From: an uncultured Verrucomicrobia subdivision 3 bacterium
Lineage (GTDB): Bacteria; Verrucomicrobiota; Verrucomicrobiia; Limisphaerales; UBA11358
NCBI GenBank assembly: GCA_903889895.1
Contig: CAISYZ010000145.1
Coordinates: forward strand, 1-48,475
Direction: 5' to 3'
Length of the DNA: 48,475 nt
In this document: positions 8,486 to 16,971 of the stretch, piece by piece
Numbering within the stretch: position 1 is the stretch's first letter
Layout of the letters: the number at the start of each line of letters is the position of its first letter
Notes under the pieces: model-generated
What the model saw: only the letters and a program-made list of their open reading frames with translations
Told to the model about the DNA's origin: nothing
Database searches by the model: none
Program-made: the position numbers and the translations under genes

Positions 8486-10177
8486 ATGAGTGAACCTGTT
8501 TACTTCAAAACCTCATGTGGGTCTTGTGACGGGCATATTGCTTACCCGGCCACCTCGGCGGGCATGACTGTCGCGTGCCCTCACTGTTCAAAGGATGTTT
8601 TCTTGCCAAATCCGGCTGTCATTGCAGAACCACCGCGATTCGTTGTCGAACCGCATGATGCCCGAATTCCTGATGGAGGTTATGCGCGATTCACCGCCAA
8701 AGCCGAAGGGATTCCCAGCCCAACCTACCAGTGGTTTTCAATCGGCAGCGACCAAACCGGACGACCTCTGGCGGGTGAGACGAAACCAGACCTTGTAATT
8801 ATCACGCCCCCGGTCGGCACCTCGCAGTATTTAGTCACCGCAACCAACAGCGAGGGTGCCGTTCAAAGCAAAATCACCACCCTGACCGTTGAGCAAAAAA
8901 TTAAACTGGAAGCAGTGGGCGCACCAACCAAACCGCCGAAGCCCGGAGTGGACTTTTTTGGGAAGATTGACAGCCGGGAAACGGCTTTGAAAATTATTCG
9001 GGCGGTCGTTGTTATAAACATCGTTCTGGGTTTGCTGCCGGGCTTTGTGATGGGATTTATTCGTCCCATAGGTTTTGCTGCGATTATTTCTCTTGGCATT
9101 TGCGCGTTCACTACGTTCATTCTTGGCGTTTACAAAAGTCAGGCTGTCGCAGTGTTTCAGTCAATTATTGCCATGGTTTTCACGGCTTTATATTCCTACC
9201 AATGCCTTGATGACCGAATGATGTATCTCTCTGCTTTTCTGCAATTGCTTTATACAATTGCGACCATCCGTGCGGTCGAGGCCACAATTAAACTGCATGG
9301 CACATTTGCATACACCCAAAACACCGTCGTTTTACCACCGACGCGAAGATTTTTAACTTCCAATGGTGGTTCAGAAGTGCAGAGCAAGCAGCCTGAAATT
9401 GAAAAACAAAGCAAAAAAAAAGGCGGACGGGTTTCGTCTTTGGTGTTTAGCGTAATAGTTGTCGCCGCCTTATGGATATTTTATCCGAATTGGACGAGGG
9501 ATTTGGACAATTGGATTTTTCATCATCTCTCCAAATCGGCCAGCCAAACCGGTCAAGATGAATCTGCATCTTTATCAACCGACGACTTGCAGGCGAAAAT
9601 CAGACAGAACATTGAAAAATACTTCTCCGAAAAACCAAATTTGGCGAATGTTCAAATAATTGATTTCAAGCTCTTTCACAAATCCGGCTACAAATACGAT
9701 GGAACGCTCTTCTATCAGCTTGGGAGCAAGGTTGGTCAATCCGACGTTGATGTCACCTACGACGGCAGCAGTTTTAAATGGAAAATTGCGCCAGCAGACT
9801 CGCCCACTGCGAACCCATCAACGGTGCATAGACTCGGCACAGCAGCCGGTGCTTGGTCGGTGCGATTTGGTGAAGACCTAGCAGATACCAAGGGGATTTC
9901 ATTGTATGATTTTCTGCTAACGGACACGGACGGGACTATCGGAGGTCACGTTGATGCGTTGAATCCGGGCGGAGAAATGGTGGAGGGAGCCAGAAGTGGA
10001 AATCGAATTGAATTCCACTGTCAAATGAAGTCGTTGCGAGGAGACATTTATTCTTTGAAGTTCACTGGCACGGTCAATCGAAATTCCATGTCGGGCGAGG
10101 TGGCGATAAAAAATGAGACATCAACTAGCTGGAAAAACGACGTGTCAACCACCCTCTGGAACGCTACCGCACCATAG
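8486..10177 (+). CDS. Zinc-ribbon, Ig-like, multi-pass membrane protein
   Basis: This 563-residue protein is the first of three related genes. Cys11/Cys14 and Cys31/Cys34 form an N-terminal zinc ribbon of the MJ0042/zf-ribbon type (CGSC and CPHC). Residues about 50-150 look like an immunoglobulin-like domain (PPRFVVEPHDARIPDGGYAR, then PTYQWFSIGSD and YLVTATNSEG). Several hydrophobic helices span about 165-275, with another near 315-337. The C-terminal 170 residues are polar and beta-rich and would lie on the other side of the membrane. ATG 8486 is preferred over an upstream TTG because it directly precedes the zinc ribbon. The next gene starts 23 bp after the stop. Function is unknown. Confidence 0.7.
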   Translation: MSEPVYFKTSCGSCDGHIAYPATSAGMTVACPHCSKDVFLPNPAVIAEPPRFVVEPHDARIPDGGYARFTAKAEGIPSPTYQWFSIGSDQTGRPLAGETKPDLVIITPPVGTSQYLVTATNSEGAVQSKITTLTVEQKIKLEAVGAPTKPPKPGVDFFGKIDSRETALKIIRAVVVINIVLGLLPGFVMGFIRPIGFAAIISLGICAFTTFILGVYKSQAVAVFQSIIAMVFTALYSYQCLDDRMMYLSAFLQLLYTIATIRAVEATIKLHGTFAYTQNTVVLPPTRRFLTSNGGSEVQSKQPEIEKQSKKKGGRVSSLVFSVIVVAALWIFYPNWTRDLDNWIFHHLSKSASQTGQDESASLSTDDLQAKIRQNIEKYFSEKPNLANVQIIDFKLFHKSGYKYDGTLFYQLGSKVGQSDVDVTYDGSSFKWKIAPADSPTANPSTVHRLGTAAGAWSVRFGEDLADTKGISLYDFLLTDTDGTIGGHVDALNPGGEMVEGARSGNRIEFHCQMKSLRGDIYSLKFTGTVNRNSMSGEVAIKNETSTSWKNDVSTTLWNATAP

Positions 10178-10200
10178 CACACGCCCTACCAGACAACGCG

Positions 10201-12141
10201 ATGAAAAAACCGGTTCAACCCAGAAAAGACGGCAGGACGAAAAAGGAATCTGCCGAATCTTATCGCGAACTGGAGGAAAAAATCCTTGAGGAAAACCGGC
10301 GGGCGGATGAGCGCAAAGCAAAACCGTCCCCAACGCCCCAAAGTGATTTTCATACGACCACCTGCCGTCATTGCGGGGTTAATGTTGAATATCCAAGCGA
10401 AGGCGAAGGACGAAGCATACCTTGCCCAAAATGCCGAAAAGGAATTGTTCTCTTGGTTTGTGATAAAGGCGGAGCGAGGCGAGAAGGAATGCGTTGCATG
10501 ACCGGCTCTCAATCCATTTATGACAGTGAGCAGGCTGAAGAACGGCACAAACAAGCCGAGCGCGAGCGCGAAGAAATTGCCATGCAAGTGCAAGCCCAGC
10601 GGCAAGCTGAAGCAGACAGCATGATGCGACGTTCGTATGGCGGCGGTGGAACAATAACTCCAGAACGCCGGGCAGCTATCATCGCGGTTGTCGGCTTATT
10701 TATTTTATTGTGCGTGGTTATCGGTTACGGAATAAGCAGCACTTCATCGGTATCAAGCACTCCAAAGATTAAATCCGAAGCTCAAGTAAAAACAGTTGCG
10801 GAATACGCAGATGAATTCAAAGCCAGTGGAATTGAAAAGGCGAAATCCAAAGATTGGAACGGGGCGTTGACTGATTTAAATGCGGCTTTGTTAAGAAGGC
10901 CAGAAATGGCCGATGAACTAAAACCGTATTTAATGGTTGCTTACTTTATGACCGCCTCCAAAAAAGAAGATAATGGCGACTTGGACGGGGCGATTGCTGA
11001 CTTCACAAAAGGGCTAACAAACATTGTCACCGGAGATGACGGAAACCAAAACCGGATTTTTGTTTACTGTAATCTCGCCGCCATAAAAGCCCGTAAAGGT
11101 GATAACAAAGGTGCAATAGAATATTATACCATGGTAATCGAACTGAACCCCAAAGACGATGAGGTTTATGTTAATCGAGGCATTGCGAAAGCAAATCAAC
11201 AAGATATGGACGGCGCAATGCTTGATTACAATAAGGCTATTGAACTCAAACCCGACAACAACCCCGCCTATGATAATCGCGGATATGCAAAGCAGTCAAA
11301 AGGCGAGAACGAAGCCGCCATCGCGGACTTCACAAAAGCCATAGAAATCAAACCTGATGATGACTTTGCGTTCTATTATCGTGGGGTTGCAAAGCGTGCC
11401 AGTGGTGACTTGGCTGGTGCGCTGTCCGATTTCCGCGATGCTTTAAAAAACAAACCTGCCGACCTTAATTTCCAAAAAGCACTTGAGAAAGTGATGTCAG
11501 AAATGAAAGCCCTTGAGGCTCAAAAGCCTTCTCCAGACCAAATCATCTCAATCACCAACCTCCAAGGTAAAACCTATACCAATATCAGAATTGTAAAGGA
11601 TGTGCCGGATGGAATCTACTTTGTCTTTACAGGCACAAACATGGCGGGAGGGGGCGAGATATACTTTGATGATTTACCCGTAATATGGCGGCAGATTTAC
11701 AATTATTCACCAACCGATGCCGCTGCATATAAACAGGCTGTTTCTGACGAAAAGGCGTCCTATATGGCGAAATACGCCGCCGCCGGACAAGCCTTGGCAT
11801 CAGCTTCTACCAGTGCAACACGAAATGCTGCTGAAGATAAATCAAGCTCAAGTGGTGACATTTCGGTAAGTGGATTTTCAGCCAAAGTAACCGAAAAAAA
11901 CAGCACCTATTGGTCATACGCCTATCAGTTTAAGGCAAAAAACAACGGTTCATTCCCCAGAAAGTTTGATGCTTATGTTAAACTTCTTGACGAAAGTGGT
12001 TTCGTTATTGATGACGTATGGATTTTAGAGACATTGGCTGGAGGCGAGGAGAGAACATTTTCAGATAGAACGACAGTTGAACCTCAACAAGGCGAAAAAA
12101 TAAAATCTTATCGTTTGGATTTTAAGGAAACACGGTTTTGA
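10201..12141 (+). CDS. Zinc-ribbon, single-pass, TPR protein with C-terminal beta domain
   Basis: This 646-residue protein starts with a charged coil, then a zinc ribbon (CRHCGVNVEYPSEGEG and CPKC, about residues 54-79) nearly identical in spacing to that of the next gene. A basic/Gln coiled segment and one membrane helix (AAIIAVVGLFILLCVVIGYG, about 158-178) follow. Tetratricopeptide repeats cover roughly 190-440, with YVNRGIAKANQQDMDGAMLD and YDNRGYAKQSKGENEAAIAD as clear units. The last 95 residues form a beta-rich domain (STYWSYAYQFKAKNNGSFPR) homologous to the end of the ankyrin protein downstream, resembling FxLYD-type domains. It is likely a membrane-anchored scaffold. It sits 28 bp before the third gene. 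Confidence 0.75.
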   Translation: MKKPVQPRKDGRTKKESAESYRELEEKILEENRRADERKAKPSPTPQSDFHTTTCRHCGVNVEYPSEGEGRSIPCPKCRKGIVLLVCDKGGARREGMRCMTGSQSIYDSEQAEERHKQAEREREEIAMQVQAQRQAEADSMMRRSYGGGGTITPERRAAIIAVVGLFILLCVVIGYGISSTSSVSSTPKIKSEAQVKTVAEYADEFKASGIEKAKSKDWNGALTDLNAALLRRPEMADELKPYLMVAYFMTASKKEDNGDLDGAIADFTKGLTNIVTGDDGNQNRIFVYCNLAAIKARKGDNKGAIEYYTMVIELNPKDDEVYVNRGIAKANQQDMDGAMLDYNKAIELKPDNNPAYDNRGYAKQSKGENEAAIADFTKAIEIKPDDDFAFYYRGVAKRASGDLAGALSDFRDALKNKPADLNFQKALEKVMSEMKALEAQKPSPDQIISITNLQGKTYTNIRIVKDVPDGIYFVFTGTNMAGGGEIYFDDLPVIWRQIYNYSPTDAAAYKQAVSDEKASYMAKYAAAGQALASASTSATRNAAEDKSSSSGDISVSGFSAKVTEKNSTYWSYAYQFKAKNNGSFPRKFDAYVKLLDESGFVIDDVWILETLAGGEERTFSDRTTVEPQQGEKIKSYRLDFKETRF

Positions 12142-12169
12142 AATATTTTCCAAAACCACGGTAAATCTT

Positions 12170-13741
12170 ATGTCTTTAGGATTCCATGAAACGCCCTGCC
12201 GCTATTGCGGCGTGAATGTCGAATATCCCAGCGAAGCCGAGGGGCAAATGGCTCCGTGTCCAAAGTGTGGAAAAAGTGTGATTTTAATTTTGCCCGAAGG
12301 TCTGGAAAGAACTGCAACTTCGGAAAGAAAACATTTCATAAAGATTAACGAAGAGAGATACGGGTCTTACTCGATTGAAGGTTTTCTCTCGATGTGGAAG
12401 GCTGGCACAATCAATGGTGAAACGCTTGTCGCATTACAAAGAAGTAGCCCCGAAATGCTTTGGCGTCCATTGAGAAACATCGAGACCCTGAAGGGCGAAG
12501 AGACCTCACCTTCCAATCTTGCTCGTGAGCGCGGTGCGCTGCGACGCCCGGCGGCAGCTTGGATTATTATTGCGGCTTTCATTTTGGTCGCGGTTGGCAT
12601 CGCTTCAATTCTGGTTCTGGAGCAACCGGCCAAACACCACATTACATCGCCGGTTCGCGAGGCCGGAAACACAGATTCAGAACCTGTGGTTTTGCAGAAA
12701 GACCCGCTGGCTAACAATAAAATGCTGGAGGCAATTCGGAATGGTGGCAATGTGGAAACCGTAAAACATCTTTTGGAAAATGGAGCCTACGCAAATGCAA
12801 GAAATATCAACGGCGACACAGCCCTGATTCGTGCGGCTATTGGAATTTATACGGGTGCAGCATGGGAGGGACATACTGATTTAGTCGGGCTTTTGTTGGA
12901 CAAAGGTGCGGACATCAACGCGAAATCTACGAACGGCTATACAGCCTTGATATGGGCGGCATTTGCAGGCCAAACGGATGTGGTCAAGCTTTTATTAGAC
13001 AGGGGCGCGGACATAAATGCAATAAGCAACGACGGTAGCACAGCCCTGATTGAAGCAGCAGGGTCAGGCCATACGGATGTGGTCAGGCTTATATTAAACA
13101 AAGGCGCAGACATCAACGCGAAAAACTACACCGGCTTTACAGCCCTGATTGCTGCGGTTTTTTCTCCAATGACCAATATTGATACGGTCAAGCTTTTGTT
13201 AGACAAGGGTGCTGATATAAACGCCAAGAGTAACGATGGTAGCACAGCCTTGATTGAAGCAGCATGGATGGGACATACGGATGTGGTCAAGCTATTGCTG
13301 GACAAAGGCGCGGACATCAACGCGAAAGTTAAAGGCGTAGATGCCTTGATGGTGGCGAGACTAATGGGATATAAGGCAACCGTGCAATTTTTGCAACAAG
13401 CCGGTGCACCCGCGTCGGCTGACGCTGGAATCCCTTTCCCTCCGGCTGTTGCAACCGACAAGCCAGCATTTGAGGTGCTAAACGTGTCTGCAAGGGCGAC
13501 GGAACAAAACAACACTTGGTGGCGTTACGGTTATCGGCTCACCGTGCGAAATAACGGATATGATGACAGCGAACAATTCTTTGAAATTCAGTTCCTTGAT
13601 GCCGATGGTTATGTCATTAAAACCAAGGCAGAGGAATCTGTCATCAAACCCGGAACGACGGCGATAATCACCGGAGATACCCTGATAGACCTTCCGGGTG
13701 CAGGCCGGGTTGCTGGACTCAAGGCGATTTGGAAGCCATAA
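12170..13741 (+). CDS. Zinc-ribbon, GYF-like, ankyrin-repeat membrane protein
   Basis: This 523-residue protein has a zinc ribbon at Cys10/Cys13 and Cys30/Cys33. Residues 45-105 resemble the GYF_2/DUF4339 module (YGSYSIEGFLSMWKAGTING...W.PLRNIE). One membrane helix lies at about 125-147 (AAWIIIAAFILVAVGIASIL). Six or more ankyrin repeats cover about 185-415, with units such as GHTDVVKLLLDKGADINAK and NDGSTALIEAA. The C-terminal 95 residues (NTWWRYGYRLTVRNNGYDDS) match the tail of the TPR protein upstream. Shared ends with exchanged middles show that the operon arose by duplication and module exchange. The binding partner is not known. Confidence 0.78.
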   Translation: MSLGFHETPCRYCGVNVEYPSEAEGQMAPCPKCGKSVILILPEGLERTATSERKHFIKINEERYGSYSIEGFLSMWKAGTINGETLVALQRSSPEMLWRPLRNIETLKGEETSPSNLARERGALRRPAAAWIIIAAFILVAVGIASILVLEQPAKHHITSPVREAGNTDSEPVVLQKDPLANNKMLEAIRNGGNVETVKHLLENGAYANARNINGDTALIRAAIGIYTGAAWEGHTDLVGLLLDKGADINAKSTNGYTALIWAAFAGQTDVVKLLLDRGADINAISNDGSTALIEAAGSGHTDVVRLILNKGADINAKNYTGFTALIAAVFSPMTNIDTVKLLLDKGADINAKSNDGSTALIEAAWMGHTDVVKLLLDKGADINAKVKGVDALMVARLMGYKATVQFLQQAGAPASADAGIPFPPAVATDKPAFEVLNVSARATEQNNTWWRYGYRLTVRNNGYDDSEQFFEIQFLDADGYVIKTKAEESVIKPGTTAIITGDTLIDLPGAGRVAGLKAIWKP

Positions 13742-13766
13742 AATATTTTACCGCCTCAATTTCCAT

Positions 13767-13794
13767 TTGACCATACCGCCATCAGTGCTATTGT
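13767..13794 (+). promoter_or_regulatory. Sigma70-like promoter
   Basis: TTGACC (13767-13772), a 16-bp spacer and TATTGT (13789-13794) lie immediately after the zinc-ribbon operon. Transcription would start near 13801, at the head of the hairpin-rich RNA candidate. Confidence 0.45.
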
Positions 13795-13800
13795 CAACCC

Positions 13801-13962
13801 AGCATCAAGAGCGACTGGCGTAGTCCAGTCCGGCAACCGAGCTTGAAAGAGCCACGGTGCCAGAGCCGGAGAGAATTTTCCGGTTCAATGTGCGGGGTTT
13901 GTAATCCCGAACAACATCTGTAAAAGATGACCCACCTTGATGTAATGTCGGGTGGGTTTTTC
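13801..13962 (+). ncRNA. Candidate structured RNA downstream of zinc-ribbon operon
   Basis: About 160 nt contain a chain of hairpins: GACTGG/CCAGTC (13813-13830), GAGCCGGA/TCCGGTTC (13863-13886), CGGG/CCCG (13893-13909), CATCT/AGATG (13915-13929), and the terminator ACCCACC/GGTGGGT (13930-13957) followed by a T-run. It has its own promoter-like site at 13767-13794. The GAGCC...GGTTC stem recalls domain V of group II introns, but it is too short and no intron ORF is present. Shared short strings with the 4497-4727 candidate (GCGTAGTCC, GATGTAATG) hint at relatedness. The family is not recognised. Confidence 0.45.
13930..13962 (+). terminator. Rho-independent terminator
   Basis: The stem ACCCACC (13930-13936) pairs with GGTGGGT (13951-13957), with a 14-nt loop and a following T5. 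It ends the RNA candidate and separates the zinc-ribbon operon from the small-gene cluster. Confidence 0.65.
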
Positions 13963-14000
13963 GTTTGCAGAACTCTTGGTGTGTTGAAAAACACATCAAA

Positions 14001-14321
14001 ATGAAAACAAATGAGTCCCCTCGGCGGCAGCGAATGCCCGCCGATTCCCACCCCCACGCAAACCAGCCGGATTTTACCCTCCACGGGTCTGGCACGGTGT
14101 TCCTGTTTGAGCCGTTGACCGACCGGGCAAGGCAGTGGCTTGAGACGCACTGCCCGCTGACCGGCGACCACCAATACATCGGCGGGTCGCTGGCCATCGA
14201 GCACCGCTATATCAGCAACATCATCCTGCTTGCCACGCTTGCCGGATTGCAGCCACTGGATTTTCCATCCAGAAATGGCCAGAACCCGTCTGAAATCTTG
14301 GCTGAAAGGAGCGTGAGCTGA
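14001..14321 (+). CDS. Small hypothetical protein
   Basis: This protein has 106 residues from ATG 14001 (MKTNESPRRQ); an upstream in-frame start at 13965 falls in the terminator and is unlikely. The core 'GSGTVFLFEPLTDRARQWLE' with 'HQYIGGSLAIEHRYISNIIL' matches a family of short uncharacterised proteins seen in plasmids and phages, from memory. It begins a closely spaced run of seven small genes to 16844; the next starts 2 bp after its stop. Role unknown, perhaps an accessory protein of the element. Confidence 0.6.
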   Translation: MKTNESPRRQRMPADSHPHANQPDFTLHGSGTVFLFEPLTDRARQWLETHCPLTGDHQYIGGSLAIEHRYISNIILLATLAGLQPLDFPSRNGQNPSEILAERSVS

Positions 14322-14323
14322 TT

Positions 14324-14992
14324 ATGTGGTCACTCCCTGAAATCAACTCGCTGAACCTCCACGCCAAATCGTGCGCCAGAGCCTACGACCGTGAGGCCAG
14401 ATTAAAGACGAGCAGGAAACATCCGTGTGAGGGCTGCGGCAGGCCGTCCACGCACCACGACAAGTATTTCGACATCTTTAGCGACGACGCCAAGGGTGTG
14501 AGACATACCTGCGAGCGGTGCTACGATAATGGCCGCGCTGACGAAGGCTATTTCAACTGCGGGTGTTGCGGACGGCTCATGGTTCAAAATTACACATGGG
14601 AAGTTTACAGCGTCGAGCGCGACGGCCAGACGTTCTGCCTCGCGTGTGCGGCCAAGGATTATTTCGGCCATGAGAAAAACGCCATCAATCCGCAGTCCGT
14701 GGTGGATGTGGAATTAAATCCGGGTTCTGACCGCCCGCTGCTCAAGGACGGCATCCTGAACCTCGCGAAAGCCCCGCACGCGCTGGGCGTGAAACAGCCG
14801 GTTCCGCCGGGCGTAAAATTCATCGAGAACTTTGAATACGACAGCCACAGCGGTCGGCAGATTTCCGGTGGCGACATTCTGGAAACGCTCCGGTCGCTGG
14901 ACAAACCGGTTTTTGTGGTGCTCGACGCGGCGTATCAATTCGCCGTGAGCATCGGCCTTTACATCCGTGAACAAACCCCGGCGGCGGTTTGA
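14324..14992 (+). CDS. Cysteine-rich putative zinc-binding protein
   Basis: This 222-residue protein has several cysteine pairs in its first half: CEGC near residue 31, CERC near 63, CGCCG near 77, then CLAC near 104. These suggest two zinc knuckles or a treble-clef-like arrangement. The second half lacks recognisable motifs apart from a C-terminal hydrophobic strand (VFVVLDAAYQFAVSIGLYI). It starts 2 bp after the previous stop and ends 5 bp before the next start, so it is part of the same operon. No function can be named. Confidence 0.6.
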   Translation: MWSLPEINSLNLHAKSCARAYDREARLKTSRKHPCEGCGRPSTHHDKYFDIFSDDAKGVRHTCERCYDNGRADEGYFNCGCCGRLMVQNYTWEVYSVERDGQTFCLACAAKDYFGHEKNAINPQSVVDVELNPGSDRPLLKDGILNLAKAPHALGVKQPVPPGVKFIENFEYDSHSGRQISGGDILETLRSLDKPVFVVLDAAYQFAVSIGLYIREQTPAAV

Positions 14993-14997
14993 CGATT

Positions 14998-15375
14998 ATG
15001 AAAAATTCATCAAATTACGCCCGGTTCGCCACGCAGTTCACGGAACTCTGCCAACGACATGGCGGCGTCTTCAACGAGAAAGACACCATTGGCGAAGGAC
15101 GCTGTTACCACATCACCACTCCTTTAGGATTGTTGAAAGTCTCCATTCACGCTGACCGGCCAGAAAAATATCGGTCGGCCATTGCGTCAATATTCCTGAA
15201 ATTCAAAAACTACACCGGCTCCACGCCGTTCCCCTACCACGGCGATTTCAACCCGTTTTCGCACAAGTGGAACATCCTATATTCGGCAAACACGTTGGCG
15301 GCGGCACGCAGCGCAGCCCTGCTCGAATTGGAAAGGCGGCTGGAACTCGTTAGCGGCGAATCAACAGAAAGCTGA
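14998..15375 (+). CDS. Small hypothetical protein
   Basis: This protein has 125 residues from ATG 14998. An upstream TTG at 14989 overlaps the previous stop and is less likely. The start lies in ATGAA-AAA-TTCAT, an inverted repeat that recurs at gene starts in this element. The sequence contains 'GRCYHITTPLGLLKVSIH' and 'NPFSHKWNILYSA', consistent with a compact alpha/beta fold, but no family is recognised. It is 4 bp from the following DUF6573 gene. Confidence 0.55.
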   Translation: MKNSSNYARFATQFTELCQRHGGVFNEKDTIGEGRCYHITTPLGLLKVSIHADRPEKYRSAIASIFLKFKNYTGSTPFPYHGDFNPFSHKWNILYSANTLAAARSAALLELERRLELVSGESTES

Positions 15376-15379
15376 AATT

Positions 15380-15775
15380 ATGAACGACCAAGATTCTCCG
15401 TTTGGAAAAATCATCTACACCTATTCGCGCAAGCAAGCCATCGCTGATGGTTTCCAAATTGATGTCACCGAGTCCGCTCGTCAGGCTGGGATAAAATTTC
15501 CAGTTTTCCTGACCCGCGCCGTATATGACAGCTACGTTGCCATTCCACCCGGTGTGTTCGACCAAGAATGGCGAGGAAGGCTCTGGGATGTCCTGTGGAT
15601 GACGCGCCACGCCATCCAGCAGGCCGAACCGGCTGCCGACCGAATTGTGGTCGAACTGTTTGTCAGGAATGACAACCGGAAGCCCCGGTTGGTCAAGCTG
15701 GTCGCGGTGTGCTCGGCGCTGGACATTAACGACGCGACACCGGCCATCACGATTTTATTACCCGACGAGGATTAA
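15380..15775 (+). CDS. DUF6573 family protein
   Basis: This 131-residue protein reads throughout like DUF6573: FGKIIYTYSRKQAIADG at the N-terminus, 'DVTESARQAGIKFPVFLTRA' next, then GRLWDVLWMTRHAI and a final strand pair before LLPDED. The family is found on plasmids, phages and integrative elements and has no assigned function; many members are encoded next to other short accessory proteins, as here. Length and both ends fit the family, supporting ATG 15380. The next gene begins 1 bp after the stop. Confidence 0.8.
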   Translation: MNDQDSPFGKIIYTYSRKQAIADGFQIDVTESARQAGIKFPVFLTRAVYDSYVAIPPGVFDQEWRGRLWDVLWMTRHAIQQAEPAADRIVVELFVRNDNRKPRLVKLVAVCSALDINDATPAITILLPDED

Positions 15776-15776
15776 C

Positions 15777-15977
15777 ATGAAAATTCATAAATTTCACATT
15801 CCCGATTCGACCATGGCCGAGGATGACCGGATTTTCCCGACCATCGGCTACGACCGGCCACGAGGGACGAGCTACGCGGCGGCGTGGTTGAAAATCCGGC
15901 GACGGGCTGGTCGTGACAAGGCGTTTGCACGACAGGTGCGGGCGGCCATCGAGAAATTCATCCGCAAATCTGCATGA
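15777..15977 (+). CDS. Small hypothetical protein (66 aa)
   Basis: ATG 15777 opens a 66-residue ORF (MKIHKFHIPDSTMAEDDRIF...) ending in a basic helix (ARQVRAAIEKFIRKSA). It starts one base after the DUF6573 stop, and its TGA overlaps the next ATG (ATGA at 15974), so the gene is firmly placed within an operon despite its size. The start also lies in an ATGAAAATTCAT inverted repeat. No known family. Confidence 0.6.
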   Translation: MKIHKFHIPDSTMAEDDRIFPTIGYDRPRGTSYAAAWLKIRRRAGRDKAFARQVRAAIEKFIRKSA

Positions 15978-16372
15978 GAAACAGAATAAACACACCGCTA
16001 AACTACGTCCCCTACGAACTGCCACCCCAAAGGGCGCGGGAGGTGGCACCTATCCTCGTGGGCACACGGGCAATCAAAATTTATCGAGCCTCGCCGATGT
16101 TTTGGGCAGTGGCTCCGGCTGGAGCCGGATGCTACCGGATTCAATTTGCAACCACACTCGGTGCCGGTCATTGTGGATTTCTGGTGACATCCAAGGCGGC
16201 GGCGGAATTTATCGGCCACACGGCACATCCGTTCCTGCTGTTGGCGCAAATCCAAAAACTTGGCTGGCTGGATTTGGCTACGGAATTTGAAACGGTGGTC
16301 GCACAAATCATCAAGACCGCCCGTCGGGTCAACCAGTTAAAAAATCAAAATGAAACATTCGCCAAAAATTAA
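15974..16372 (+). CDS. Hypothetical protein
   Basis: This 132-residue protein begins in a 4-bp overlap with the 66-residue ORF. The composition is that of a globular protein (VAPILVGTRAIKIYRASPMF, then GAGCYRIQFATT and AHPFLLLAQIQKLGWLDL). No cysteine motif, signal peptide or membrane segment is evident. The following gene starts inside its 3' end (16350), continuing the tightly packed cluster. Function unknown. Confidence 0.55.
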   Translation: MRNRINTPLNYVPYELPPQRAREVAPILVGTRAIKIYRASPMFWAVAPAGAGCYRIQFATTLGAGHCGFLVTSKAAAEFIGHTAHPFLLLAQIQKLGWLDLATEFETVVAQIIKTARRVNQLKNQNETFAKN

Positions 16373-16844
16373 GCTGACGCCGCTGCTTCGGTCATTTCTA
16401 AAACCGTTGTTCGGAGAAAAACCGCGTCCGCTCACCCATGCCGACTGGGAGGATTTCCAAACCCGTTATGGGGCGAATTGCCGCCGTAGCATTCACGTTC
16501 GTCGCCGGAAACTCATCAAGCAGAACACCGGGAAATGGCCGGAGAATTTTACATTTGATGAATTTTTGGATTATCACAAACCGAACTCCAGCGCACCACG
16601 CTACCTAAAAGAACTGTGGCCGCAGTTGACCACAGACGAGCAGGAGGTCGTGAAAAATCTGAATGAATGGGCGTTCATGTTCCCGGCATCGTTTGACACC
16701 CGGCGGCAATACCGCGTGGCCTGTGCTTTCAGACTTGAGCGTTTCTTTGGCCGGAAATTTCATCCAAAAAAAACCAAGACCCGGACGGTCGAGCGCAAAG
16801 ACGCGAAGTTTGGCAGGCTGGTCGAGGGGGCGACGTTTAGATAA
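16350..16844 (+). CDS. Basic hypothetical protein
   Basis: This 164-residue protein is rich in Lys and Arg, especially at both ends (RRSIHVRRRKLIK and KFHPKKTKTRTVERKDAK), and could bind nucleic acid. It overlaps the previous gene by 23 bp. The middle has a run 'WPQLTTDEQEVVKNLNEWAF' suggesting helices. No family is recognised. It closes the small-gene run; a 127-bp gap precedes the YHGT protein. Confidence 0.55.
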   Translation: MKHSPKIKLTPLLRSFLKPLFGEKPRPLTHADWEDFQTRYGANCRRSIHVRRRKLIKQNTGKWPENFTFDEFLDYHKPNSSAPRYLKELWPQLTTDEQEVVKNLNEWAFMFPASFDTRRQYRVACAFRLERFFGRKFHPKKTKTRTVERKDAKFGRLVEGATFR

Positions 16845-16971
16845 ATGAAAAATTCATCCAGAAAGACCGGTCGAACAAATGAAACACCTCCGGTTCTTGC
16901 CCTGCGGTCGCGGCGTTTGTTACGTTACGCCCATGCTGGCAAGGCTGATGCCTGAATCGAGGAAATAACCT

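Noticed and set aside
13801..13962. Group II intron
   Set aside because: One stem resembles domain V, but it is too short, no maturase is near, and no other intron domains can be drawn.
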